DNA of 64,000 bases from Earliella scabrosa (lineage: Eukaryota > Basidiomycota > Agaricomycetes > Polyporales > Polyporaceae), in contig JABYQQ010000017.1 in the NCBI GenBank assembly GCA_022605405.1, positions 186,001 through 250,000 of the forward strand. Reading direction: 5' to 3'. How positions within the stretch are numbered: position 1 is the stretch's first letter; the number at the start of each line of letters is the position of its first letter. Under the pieces are notes generated by a model. It saw only the letters and a list, made by a program, of their open reading frames with translations, ran no database searches and was not told the origin of the DNA. A program made the position numbers and the translations under genes. Shown here piece by piece: positions 48,322 to 59,173 of the stretch.

Positions 48322-48678
48322 GCGTTGTATATGCACGCGTAGAGCTCCTCATCTATAACATCTCTCTGACTGTGCGAAAATTCAGTTCGCGCGAGCCAAG
48401 TTGCGTTCGGTGCTTGGCATCAGGCCCAAAAGGTCGCCGGACACGTCTCGATCACCGATCTCGGGCGCCCAGCGCAATAACCAGCGGACACTTCCTTCCC
48501 AAATGAGTTGATGTGCATTTGTCGGGCTTGCGGGTTTCGGGATACCCGACGGGAGCGTCCAGAGGGTAGATAGGCATGGCCCCGTCGGACGATCACCGAT
48601 TGCCCACCAGTAATTTTCAGGTCATCCGTCCAGCACGATCCCGCGCCCCACTTCTCTCCATACGACTTCCTTGCTCCC
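48322..48678. other. intergenic
   Basis: Short gap between two plus-strand genes. Nothing recognised apart from pyrimidine-rich sequence before the next ATG. Confidence 0.45.
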
Positions 48679-51542
48679 ATGGCCCACCGTCTTTCCCGAA
48701 CGGCTATCTCTCGCGAGGATGTGTGAGTGCCTCACACATCGCAACTTGGTCTACGCGCGCTCACAAGCCTCCGGCCGGTTAGCTTGGAGCTATCAAACAC
48801 CGAACTGCTCGTGAGTCAGAGCCCACCTGTTCCATAATCGTTTTCGTTATTCCTGAAGCACGCTACAGACTCTGTTACGACATGCGCTGTCGACGCGCGC
48901 GGCTCGGGCCATCAATCTCATCGCGCAGGACAAGGAGGCTCTTCTCGCGGCTGTGGCCAGGAAACGCGTCACTGCGTCGTGGACGCGGGTCGCCATATGG
49001 GCGCAGCCTGGCCGGCTCCCTGCGGAGCGAGCCACCAGAGGCAGCAGCACGAGGGAGTGGGCTGTGGATCGCTATCTAGCCCGACTTGTCAGGGAAGGGG
49101 ATGTCAAGGTGCGTGACCTCTGAATAGTATTCCCCCGACGCTCGTCGCGGTGAAGGACGCTCAAGGCGGGGTAGATCCCAGGTGGAATTGCCGCTAGGGC
49201 TGTCACGCATAACGCGCTGGTCCTCCGTACGCCCCGGCAGGTCAGCCTCTCGAAAGGTCGGCGCATCCGTGTCTTAGGGATGCGCCCGAAAGAGCTGCTC
49301 AACGTTTTCGCCCCTGTCTCCCCTCAAACCATCCCCCGAGCACCGCAGCCACACGCTCGCCCCTTCCGCACTCAACTATTCCACATCCCCGCCCTCGCCG
49401 CGATCCTCGATCGCTTCAGCGAGGCGCAGGGGATCGTCAAAGATTTGGTCCCTCCTGGACCCGCATCTCCCGTCCTCGACGAGGAGCAGGGGGCGGCGGT
49501 ACCCAAACTCGCGCGTGCACCACCCGCATCGCCTTCAGCGGGTCGCATACCGTCCCCAGAAGTCGGTGCAGATCTCCCGGAGGGCCGAGCGGTAAGGCGC
49601 GCCTCCCCCATCCGATCTTTCTCTCCCCCACTGGGCGCCCCAGACGACATGCACTCTGGCTCGGAGGGTCAATCGGACTCAAGCCCTCGCATTCGATCCT
49701 CGTCGAAGGGTAAAGCGCGCGCCGTCGAAAGTGACGACACCCGGGGCAGGAGTCAGGTCACGTTGTCGCCCGAGGAACAGGCCCGCAGGCAAGATGTTGA
49801 AAGGGCGATGGAGGGTGCCAATTTTGTGAGTTCTTCCCAAGTTGCGGTGGGGTCCCGGAGGCTCAGACTGTTCTAGGAACCCTTTGTGACCGACGTGGAC
49901 ATTGCGGTATGATCGCCTTCCCTCATCGCACCTGAACACACCTGTTGAGCTCAGCTACAGGGCTGGCCGGAGGCCATACTTACCATCGCGGCCCTCGGGA
50001 AGGACGGCCGCCAGCGCGCCGCTGAACACTTCGAACGGGTCGGTGATGTTGCCCTGCTGCCTGAGATCTTGGTCCGGTTCCATCCCGACATCGTGGTCCT
50101 CACAGCAGAGGCGGGCCAGCTTCTGGACCAACTGCTCGCGGGCGAGTTTGGGGACGAACGTGAGTGTTGAGACCTCTGCGCGGCGCGGGTGACTCAAGCA
50201 GTCATACACGTAGGTAACATCAGAATTACTGTTCTCAAGACGATCAAGGGCGAGGTGTTTGAACGCAAACTGGTCGACATCTCGATAGACGGCGACGTCA
50301 CGTTCCACTGCCGCAACGCACGCTTGCCGCTTCAGCCGCTGGACGAGACTGACCGCCTCGAGCTGGCGGAAGACGTGTACTTGTCGTGGACATTTTACGT
50401 ACAGGATGTGAGTACTACGCTGTCAAAACCCCCGAGCACGTTCACAACGATCGGCTAAACCCTTATTCATCTGATTACAGCTCCCGGGCCCGCCCGCGCG
50501 AGAGGCAACGCTCCCCAAGGGTAAGCGCGGGCGGACGTCCGCCGATGTTCGTCCCTGCGAACCGGGCCCGTCCAAAAAGTTCGCTCGGGGGACATCGCGC
50601 ACCCCGCGCCCCGCACCACCCCCCCGCGTTGTGAAGAAGGAGTTCACGACGGAGGACCGCGATGCCGCCATGCTGGATTGGGTTCGCGCCGCCAAAGACG
50701 GGATGTTCGCCCCAGGGACGAAACACGGTGATCGCCTCAACGCCATCATGCAAGCGCGCCCTCGTGCGGGCCAACGGCTCGGCATTTTGCTGCGTTGGTG
50801 CAAGGTCGTATACCTCGTGCTGCAGCTGCAACGCACGGATGACACGGCGCCGGAAGCCGGGCGCAACCTTCCAATCACTCAAGTGTTTTTGGAGCGGACG
50901 CTGGGGAGGAAGGAGGATTGGATTCGCGACGCGAAACAGACATACGAATACGTGGTCGGGAATCGTGGGCACCCAAGGCTCGAGCGTCGCCTGGCTCGTC
51001 TCGCGAAACCTGGCCGGAAGGTGGGGATGAAGCGGTTGCACCGACACGTCGAGATCGCCCTTGGCATCAAGGACCCGAAGGCAGGGAGCGACTTCGACAG
51101 CTCGGAGGAGGGTGAGGTGGACAGCGGGAGTGAGAACGAGGGGTTCCGGAAGCAGGACGGCGAGGAAGAGCAGGAGGAACTGGAGGAGGAGGAGGGGGAC
51201 GCGGCGGACGAGGGTGAAGAGGACGACGCCGACGAAGAGAAGCGGGGGACCATGCACGACGGCCGTGCTCGGGGTGCGAGGAATGAACGACGCACGACTC
51301 GCAGTCAGGCTGAACGGGCCCCGCGACGACAGGTTCGTCACTCGCACAAGCCCGGGCGCGCGATCGACCATGAGCACGGAGATGGGAGTGAGAACAGTGA
51401 GAGCAGCGAGGAGGGGGACAGGAGGGACGACGCGGAAGGCAGCGAGGAAGAGGAGAGCAGCGAGGAAGAGGAGAGCAGCGAGGAAGAGGAGAGCAGCGAG
51501 GAAGAGGAGAGCAGCGAGGAAGAGGAGAGCAGCGAGGCCTAG
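48679..51542 (+). CDS. large acidic-tailed protein of unknown function
   Basis: Eight exons join in phase: 48679-48722, 48783-48810, 48869-49108, 49241-49825, 49877-49906, 49955-50159, 50214-50407, 50481-51542 (795 residues). The N-terminal 110 residues are helical (LTLLRHALSTRAARAINLIA); a Pro/Ser linker with a KGKAR basic patch follows, then GWPEAILTIAALG, a stretch GEVFERKLVDISIDGDVTFH, and a region with FTTEDRDAAMLDWVRAAKDG that resembles no family I can name. The last 170 residues are extremely acidic (EEEQEELEEEEGD and ESSEEE repeats) with a short basic insert. Such tails occur in chromatin and nucleolar proteins, but that is only compositional. Same strand as and downstream of the cysteine-rich gene. 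Confidence 0.74.
51446..51540 (+). repeat. 18-bp coding repeat (ESSEEE)
   Basis: AGCAGCGAGGAAGAGGAG is repeated about five times and encodes the acidic C-terminus just before the stop. Confidence 0.92.
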
Positions 51543-51807
51543 GAGCGATATTCCATGTCGTGTCGTGTATGACGGAGACGGGCTGCCCGCGTTGGGTGCC
51601 CCGAGTACGACGGCGCGGAGCGCGTGCAGTGGTATGTGACGGCGCGGGGCGCATCAAGGAGCCGTACTGCACCGGGCCGAGGCTGGTACTCTTGGAGAGG
51701 CGGGGCGCGCGAGCGAAACCTTATCTAGGCAAATATGAATAGCCCGGCGAACAAATTGAATTCGTTATTCTGGGGAGCCAGCGGGAGGTGATGAACGTAC
51801 ATAAGCG

Positions 51808-52750
51808 CTATGTCGCGGGAGTGACAAATGGACTAGAGATCCAGACTCCGTGAGAGTGATGACCCGGCTGCGCGTGCTGCGCGCAGCCATCTTCCGCACA
51901 TGGAACCCAAACCTCAATCTGAGAGCGTGCGCGCGACCAACGGCAGACGTATCCGTATATCTCCTTGGGATATCCCACCAGCCACTCCGCCCATTCCCGT
52001 GGAATTTCATCCCGTTGCACCCGGCCCGGTTCGCTGGCGGGCAGACTGTCCGCACGGGTCTCTTCCCCTGCCGAGCCGGGCGGACAGAACTGCATAATGC
52101 GCGCAGGAGCATACGTTGGGCTGTCGCACGTCGCAGAGTACGCCACCAACTGGTCCCATGCGCCGGCAGCCGTCAGGTGAGCCTGCGCACAGGAAGAACT
52201 TAGCCACCGTCGGGACACGGGGTTTACGGGCGCCCGCCATCTCACCTGGATTTGCGCAAGAACGTCATCAGAATATGTGGCGGCTGGGCGCGCCGCCAAG
52301 CCCTGCTCCGCCTTGACGGTGGGCGAAGAGTGGCGGCTGTTGGAGTGGACTTTCGCCAAGTTCTCAGAGCGCATGCGCAACTGACAGAGTGATACGCCAC
52401 ATACCTCTGGAAGCACGTTGGGCACGCGCTGGGACACCCTGACGAGGCTGTTCGTCTGACCGACAGGGATGACATATCATACGTCAGGGCACGATCGACT
52501 CGTCAGACGCCATCGATCCACGCACCATTGCGCTCGGCGCGCGAGTGGGAGGCATTGGTGTCAGCAGAAGGGAGGCTTCTTGGCGACTGTCGGGGGTTCG
52601 CTTCGCCCGGACGCATCATGCCGACTTTCCTTTTCCGATCTGTGAGCCATTGTGGTACCTCGATGACCACGCCGAGGAACCGAGATCGCCCTGCCACTAA
52701 TGTATCAGATATCACGATCCGGGTTGATAGGCTGTGTGCGTACGGCGCAT
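51808..52750 (-). CDS. Cys/His protein of unknown function, copy 1
   Basis: Landmark-based span; start uncertain. From the N-terminal side: SDTLVAGRSRFLGVVIEVPQ (about 52640-52705), a basic RKRKVG stretch, a helical part LTAAGAWDQLVAYSATC (about 52120-52170), then WAEWLVGYPKEIYGYVC and RWSRARSQIEVWVPCAEDGC, ending GHHSHGVWISSPF. Its blocks align with those of the next gene (FDGVVIV; RWSPRRRQIEVWYAC; GHAYHGCWIARP), so the two are tandem paralogues. The conserved W-R-R-QIEVW-x2-C-x4-C-x9-GH-x2-HG-x-WI pattern suggests a zinc-binding fold. I cannot assign a family. Confidence 0.5.
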
Positions 52751-53183
52751 AGTCTCCTCATAGTAGGATGTGGCCCACGACGAAGGATCTGCCACCCATG
52801 TGAATACGTCTACGGCAACGTCATACGTCTAGAACACGCACTTCGGTCCATAGTACGCGAACGTCGCGTCTCCGATGGCGATCTATGCACGCGAGAATAA
52901 CTTGAAGGGGCTGGAGTGAGGTCAGACCTTTGCGCAGAGCCCCGGCAGAGTATTTAACATACTCATGAGAAGTTGGAGAGCCGGCATAGCTTGGCACGGC
53001 CTTCGATGCGCCCTTGGATGAATGCGGCAAGGGTTCGGCTGACTCGTTCCACGTCGCTCTGATGGTTACGGACGATCTTGGAGATGATGGATACATTCTC
53101 GGGCCCGCGCACCAGGGTCGCTCTCGACACACAAACTGGGAAGTATGTAGGTACAGACACTCGCCAACGACGGGGAGGAATGA

Positions 53184-54350
53184 TCACGCGGCCGGTGGGC
53201 GCGCGATCCAGCACCCATGATACGCATGTCCCATACGGTGTCGTAGAGGGCAACGTGCATTTCCGCAGGCATACCAGACCTCGATTTGGCGTCGACGAGG
53301 AGACCATCGCACTGTGTGGCCGGCGATGTGCATGGGGTGCCCTTGCACAAACTTACCCCAATCTCTAGAGAAGGGGCTTACTGGCGAGTTGCGAGCGCGA
53401 GCGGGGCGAGGGTCAGCAGGCGTGCGCCACCCTGCTGATTCGGGATAGCAAACCTCGACAAGTTTGCCCGCCATGAATGCGCCAGACCGTGCGTCGGCGA
53501 TGAGGGACTCCACAGCCGCCCGTGCCCCGGCGTCGTCGAGAACCCGCTGTCCGATGGGTAAGCCCGCGAAACCGCCAGCTCGTGTGCCACCACCACACTC
53601 ACCGCTGCGAGGGGCGTCAACCTATCCGAGGCGGGGGCACCAGGCGGATCTTGAGGCTGGGACTCGGTGGATCGTCGGCACAATTGCGTTGCGGTGGGGA
53701 CTCCACCGCGTGATTCGACAGGACGTCCTCGGTCGACCGACTCGACTTTGGGAGACGGGCCTTCCTCCTTCATCCTGACGGACCCTGACGCCTGTCGCTG
53801 TTGAGGCCATGCGTTTTGTGCGTCAACAAGATCCATTGTCACTGGGGCTGTCCGCTGCAATCAGAGAAAATGAGGTCGCGGTGAGGACACACTCACACTC
53901 CTGTTTCGTGCGCGGCAGACTGCTTCGTGTATCATGCTGCCCATCCGCCCGCTGGATCCCTCGGGAACGATGCGCCCCGTACTTCTTGATAGACAAGCGC
54001 GGTGGGAGAGTCCTGGCGGGCTTCGTGGCGGGGCGCTGGGCGCGAGGTTCGGGGGATTTGGTCTGCCTGACGTCCGTGCGCGACTGCTTGTGGGGGCGCA
54101 CAATCACGACCCCATCGAACACCTCCCTCCCTAGCGTCACGGTGGTCAGTCGCGCCAGGCTTGCTGTCCGAAGAGCAAACAACCGCACTCTCTTCGGGCA
54201 CTGCAATGCCCGAGAAGGGCGCGTGTGGTTGGGCGAGATTAATGCGCCGGTCGCCGGTTGCAACTGCCACGACATTGACGTTTGGGATGGCCCAGGAGGG
54301 ATGAAAGCCGAAGCACATACCTGCAGGCGGAAGGGCAGGACTTGGAGTGC
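53184..54350 (-). CDS. Cys/His protein of unknown function, copy 2
   Basis: Landmark-based span. REVFDGVVIVRPHKQSRTDV (about 54085-54145) and a basic stretch SIKKYGAHRSRG (about 53955-53990) come first. A second long exon begins at or before 53836 (MDLVDAQNAWPQQRQASG) and leads through LTPLAAVSVVVAHELAV to VESLIADARSGAFMAGKLVE. After a probable intron ending near 53390, the last exon reads SRDWGKFVQGHPMHIAGHTV, RWSPRRRQIEVWYACGNARC and GHAYHGCWIARPPAA, stop at 53184. The C-terminal Cys/His pattern is the best conserved part with copy 1 (51.8-52.7 kb). Exon joints remain unproven. A candidate N-terminal exon lies at 54575-54912. Confidence 0.5.
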
Positions 54351-54574
54351 GATAAGACAGCGACTGGCGCGTTCGGAGACGCGAAGGGCTGCGGTCCCCT
54401 GTCGCGATCGTGAACCACTGTGAGCTAGCAAAAAACGGCACGTTTTCGCGCAAGATGTAGAGACTCACGCACTGCTCCTGACATTCACTAACCTGATTGT
54501 GCGGGAGAGAAGAAGACGGCAGCCAGAGCGAGTATTGGCCTCAGCAAATGGCGACAAGCATCACGCATCGGAGA

Positions 54575-54912
54575 TCAGCTGGGCACAAGCGAGATTAGCC
54601 ACGCCAACCTGCAGCCGGCCCGCAGAGGAGCTGCTTCGCGCGCTGGAGCGACGGTCCCCGCGATGCCATGCCATGAGTTGTCGACGCTGCCTCTCTCTGG
54701 CCTATAGGCCAGAGAAGGGGAGGACATGAGGAGAATGACGGTGTACTCGTCCTCGTGAACACGGCTCGTACGACGTCCTCGTGAACACGGCTCGTACGAG
54801 GGACGTCGAACCAATGCCGAATTGGGGAGTGCTTGGTAAGCTCGCTGACTAAGCCATGAGGGCTAGCAGCGTTGTTGGCGTCAGCATGCGCGTAGTGGTA
54901 CTTGTCCACCAT
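54575..54912 (-). pseudogene. exon disrupted by a 26-bp tandem duplication
   Basis: From an ATG at 54912 the frame reads MVDKYHYAHADANN...RHWFDVPRTSRVHED and then shifts into low-complexity sequence. The cause is visible: a 26-base unit (CGTACGAGCCGTGTTCACGA plus six bases) occurs twice in tandem. The second copy reads RTSRVHED again but in another frame, which continues EYTVILLMSSPSLAYRPERG. The two halves are therefore one frame broken by the duplication. It may be the N-terminal exon of the neighbouring gene. Confidence 0.5.
54746..54800. repeat. 26-bp tandem duplication
   Basis: CGTCCTCGTGAACACGGCTC followed by GTACGA is present twice head to tail. The length is not a multiple of three, so it shifts the minus-strand reading frame. 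Confidence 0.9.
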
Positions 54913-55325
54913 GACTCTGTGCTCTAACTTGCGTTTCCCATCATCTCAGATGACCGTCTGACTTGAGCGATGCCTCGGCGCAAGCGGATGCCCTGAAAAC
55001 GCCACAGTATCGAACCAGAAGTGCGATCTACGGCCCGGCGGCGGGAGGCAGCAGTCAAAGGAGAACAGGGTGGGGCGGCGGGCGGGGACTGAAGGACAGA
55101 CGGCTGTCGCTGAGCTGGACGGTGATCCAACCAACAGTAGGAACCCCGGTACGGGTAGCCCATCCTACGCTCGCCCTTATCACATGGAGTGCCACGAAGT
55201 TCCCCACGGCTTCCCCTGTCTCGACCCTCACCGTGAACCTGCGCATCGGCCAGTTATGTAGCACGCAGACCACGGTCACCCTACTGTACCAGCAGACACA
55301 GACAAGTTCCATTGAATATGCTATC

Positions 55326-57638
55326 CTACAAGTTACGCGGGAGACGCAATTCCTCCACCGGCACCAGCCGGGGATTCTTTCCTCGCTTTGCCAGAGTGTC
55401 CTCCTTGTAGTCGTTATAGATAGCGATCATCTCATCCAGAAAAAAATTATAGTTCACTGCCAGCATCTCCCGGACAATCGGCATGAACCTCCCAAACCAT
55501 ACATTGGTCTGCTCGCAAATGGAGGAATTGAATAACCACTCATGGCGGTCGTTCTGGATCTCGGGAAAGGCAGCGGGGTTGCAATATCGCTGACAGAACT
55601 CGTCGGTCTCCGAATGCTTGTTGGCGGCGTGAAACACATCCACCGGCATGCCCGTGTGACGAAAGCGCGTTTCGCGCGTTTGCATAAGATGCGCAAGCAG
55701 CTTGCAGTTGTTGTCATAGAAGATGTAGGAGGGTCGGGCGCGAGGAAACTCGTCCGGGAAAGTCTTGACCAGGAAGTACTGCAGACGCGGATACTCAGAC
55801 ACATACAGACGTATGGAGGGCAAAGGGAAACATACCGCTGCATTTGAGGGGGATTCCGCATCAAAGAAAGTCGCACGCGCGATGACGACACCACACGGCC
55901 GCACGAGCAATTGCTCATTGTGGGTCCACTTCCGAGTCAAACGGGCGGTGAGAGTGCCTGCCTTCTTCTTGCCCTCGCCGCGTCTCGACGCTGTTGAGTG
56001 GTGTGTCCGCGGTTCAGCACCCAAAAGATCAGCGACCTCTGCGCGATCAAGAACGTCTTGCGTTTCCTCCGTGCGTGGGGAATCATCGCCTGCCTCATTC
56101 CCGATCTCCTCCACGACGTCCGGATCGTCCAGAGCGTCCAAACCATCATCCGCGGCACTCGCACGCGCCAAGGCGGCTGCAGCTCTGCCCTCAAGGCGAC
56201 GCTTGAGGCGAAAGATCGCTCGGGCCTCCTCGCGCTTAGCGAGTTCGAGTTTGCGGTGCAACGGGAGGGTGCATGTTCGGAAGCCTGGCGACACACTGCG
56301 AGAGCACTCGTCAACCGCGCAGACTGCGGTAAGGCCCGCATGGTGGCCGCAGAAGCGATCGCGAGGACTTGCGAGGTCATTGGTGCATCGTGGGCTGCAA
56401 CAGCGGGGGTGCCCCACCGTCACGCCATCCATGACTGCCACACTGATCCTCTCTACGACCTGTGTTAGCGCGCGCAGCCTGAGACAACAGCGGAGTCGCA
56501 ACATGGACTCACTATAGACCGGATTAGGGTCATCAGACTGCGGTCGAACGATGTGTTCGCATTCGTCGCATGCATGGGCCCATAGACGCTGCCCGAACCC
56601 GACCATTTCGAGGTTGCGTGCAGCCAAAGCAGCGGCGAATCGCGAAGTGTGCGAGCCACCATGAGGGAGCGAGAAGTCGCGGTGGTGTCGGTGCGCATGG
56701 GACAAGAGAGCGTGGAGATAGAAGGCATTCCACACAATCTCTCCAGTGAGACAGTGGGCCTGCATGTCAGCAGCCAATCCGATGTTGTAAATGCGTGCGA
56801 TGTTCTCGGCCGAGGCGCTGTGGATGGGGGTTAACAGCGGTCATGCGGCCGTATGTGTGACGTACTGCGTAAAGCACATTTGCGCACGGAAGAGCATAAC
56901 AAGATCAGACTCTACGTATGCGTGTTCTGAGGCTTCCAGGAATTGGGGCACGCCCGCTTCGTAGATTCGGCGCGCGTCTGACCTCGAGGCGTGTTGCACA
57001 GAGTAGTTGGGGCGGTAGGTCGTTGAACAGCCTGTGCGCGAGTGGGTCAGCTTGCTGGACATCCTCGCAAAGTGGGGCATACCTCGGCAATACATCGTTG
57101 CCACCTGGACAGGAAGCACGCCGCGGCGGCGAGTATACAGGTAGGCGACATAGGTACGGATCCGATGACTTGCGTCCGACCTCCCATAGTACGTGCAGCC
57201 TATGGTCTGGCATGCAGGACTACCTGTGAGCATGATCTCGGCACCTGACAGGCATCGTAAGTTATCTTGGAATACAGATGGGAAGCATAAGCACACACCC
57301 AGTTGGAGAGCGGGTGCATGAAGGGCGAGCGAACGGTCACCAAGGCTGGGATCAAATCGCAACTCCTGTGGGTTCGCGCGGAGGATGACGTCGCCGAGGG
57401 CAGCCCAGAGAGCGCGCACGTCGTCAGTAGAGAGTTGGACGTGCGCGCTGAGAACAAGAGCAACGTTGTCAGGCAACGGAGGTATCGGCAGGCGATTATA
57501 TGAGGAGACTGTGAGGCGGATGAGAGGGGCGAAGCGCGTGGCCACATCGATATAGCCCATGAATTGGTGATGGCTGAGCCGGCGATATAATTCTGGTAAT
57601 GACGCAAGCCGGGACACTAGCTCTGCAAATCCGACCAT
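55326..57638 (-). CDS. CxC5/CxC6 KDZ-transposon-associated protein
   Basis: Start at 57638 (MVGFAELVSRLASLPELYRR). Exon 1 ends near 57299; later exons join in phase to GSPACQTIGC, then YCRG, CSTTYRPNYSV (the CxC5 cysteine cluster), SAENIARIYNIGLAADMQAH, and a CxC6-like block with GHPRCCSPRCTNDL, RFCGHHAGL and CAVDECSRSV near 56.3-56.4 kb. A charged linker precedes the C-terminal part: FYDNNCKLLAHLMQTRE, PVDVFHAANKHSETDEFC, HEWLFNSSICEQTNVWFGRF and the stop at 55326. Proteins of this design accompany or derive from KDZ (Kyakuja-Dileera-Zisupton) transposons, which are abundant in basidiomycetes. All cysteine clusters appear complete. Terminal inverted repeats were not found, so mobility is unproven. 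Confidence 0.8.
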
Positions 57639-59173
57639 GCTGAAGAGGGAATGAGGTAGACAGGGAGATGGGAGGTGGTACGTGAGCAAGTGGTGGCTAG
57701 CGGAGACTAGGTCGTAATCGATAATCGACGTGGGGATTTGAACGCCGGGGCAAATCGGCATGCACGAGGTGAAGGGTGCCTTTCCTTGCGCGGTGAACCA
57801 TACTGGGTTTTCAGACTGCTTCGCTCAGTCCGAACGTCAATCCGAATGAACTTCAAGTAACGGACGGCGAAGCCGTGGCTAGATGGTAGGGATATAGGAG
57901 AAGAGATCGGCGGGGAGTCGGGGGAACGGGGGCACGATGAGAGAGCCCGACGTTCAACGTCGGGGTGGGGGACGTCGGGTGTGGGAGGGATGGCGGGGTG
58001 CCGGTGAGCATTAGGGAACCCCGACAGGACCAGGAAGAGTGACCCCGACGTTGAACATCGGGGTGCGGAATTGGAGTCCAAAGGGCTGGCGGGGTGTCGG
58101 GGACCACTGGGAAACCCCGACACCACCAGTCGGAGAGACCTGACGTTAGATATCGGGGTGGCCGATGGGAGGGATGGCGGGGTGTCGGGGTTGACTGAGA
58201 AACCCTGAAACCAGCAGAACCCCGATACATGATGAAGGATGGTCGCGCAGTCAGGCTCAAAAAAGTTACGAGGGAAACGAGCAATGCGTTCTCTTGCTAT
58301 GTTCTACCAGAACGCATGGCAGAGTGGCGGGGATATTGGGATTAACGCGAGTATCGAGGGGCCGCGGGGAAGTATGTAGTGTCGGGGTTAAACGTTCCTT
58401 CAGCGTGGTTCCGGGGATTGCTCGTGATAGTAGCCTACAACAATCGCATATCGCCTGAGATGATCAACACGTCTCCGACCCTCTATCTATGGTCGAGCGC
58501 CGTGGTTTGCCGCCCGCCCCTGCCCAGCCATCATCCGCCGGATTCCGCCGGATTCCGCCGGACACTGCGCCATTCCCTGGGTGGTCTCGAAAAGTGGGGC
58601 GCTAACTAAACTCGCATCCTAGTCATTCGAGGTGGGCATCATTTCAAGTTGAGCATCGTTTCCGATTCACAACTGTGTTCAAGTACTTCCGACCTGTCCG
58701 GGCATGTCTATGAGACCTCAACGCTGCGTGAAAATATTACTGACGCGCATGCGAAGGACAGTCTGACTGCACAGCCTCCAAGTTGTCCGAGGTATCGCGA
58801 TTGTACTCACTGGCCACGTGTAGTGACTATGAAACATAATCGTGCGTTCTTTCGCTCTCATATTTGACTCTAACATCCTCCACGGAGCCGTATGTGCAGA
58901 ACTGTGGCCGGCTCGTGAGAGACGGAGTCTCAATAACCCTTACCATCACTCCGGCAACATTGGCGAGTGGCAGTGTCTTTGGTGAGCGTCACACTACTTG
59001 CCCTAAACGAACTAGTGAAGGATCAATGACAGCCGTCATATGTACATACACACAGCCCTTGTGGCTACAGCTTGCCATATAGAGTACAGACCAGCATAAA
59101 AGAGAGGTGGACATATAGCACGTCTCCAGCTGTTGGCCCGTCACCCATCTACAAAAATCTCCCCCCGCACACG
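57639..59173. other. intergenic with 95-98-bp repeat
   Basis: 1.5 kb between the KDZ-associated gene and the next DUF6534 gene. It contains the GACGTT/CGGGGTG array (below) and, near 58.54 kb, three GGATTCCGCC-type copies. No convincing frame. Confidence 0.5.
57940..58235. repeat. 95-98-bp repeat, three copies
   Basis: GACGTTCAACGTCGGGGTG near 57949 recurs as GACGTTGAACATCGGGGTG near 58047 and GACGTTAGATATCGGGGTG near 58142. Each copy also has GGCGGGGTGCCGG or GGCGGGGTGTCGGGG. The GGTGTCGGGG core is shared with the 43 kb array. Confidence 0.75.

Noticed and set aside
50475..51377. 300-codon minus-strand frame
   Set aside because: Antisense shadow of the acidic-tailed gene, whose eight exons join in phase.
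53809..54423. 204-codon plus-strand frame
   Set aside because: Antisense to the second Cys/His paralogue, whose blocks are conserved with copy 1.
54963..55535. 190-codon plus-strand frame
   Set aside because: Overlaps the end of the KDZ-associated gene antisense and has no motif.
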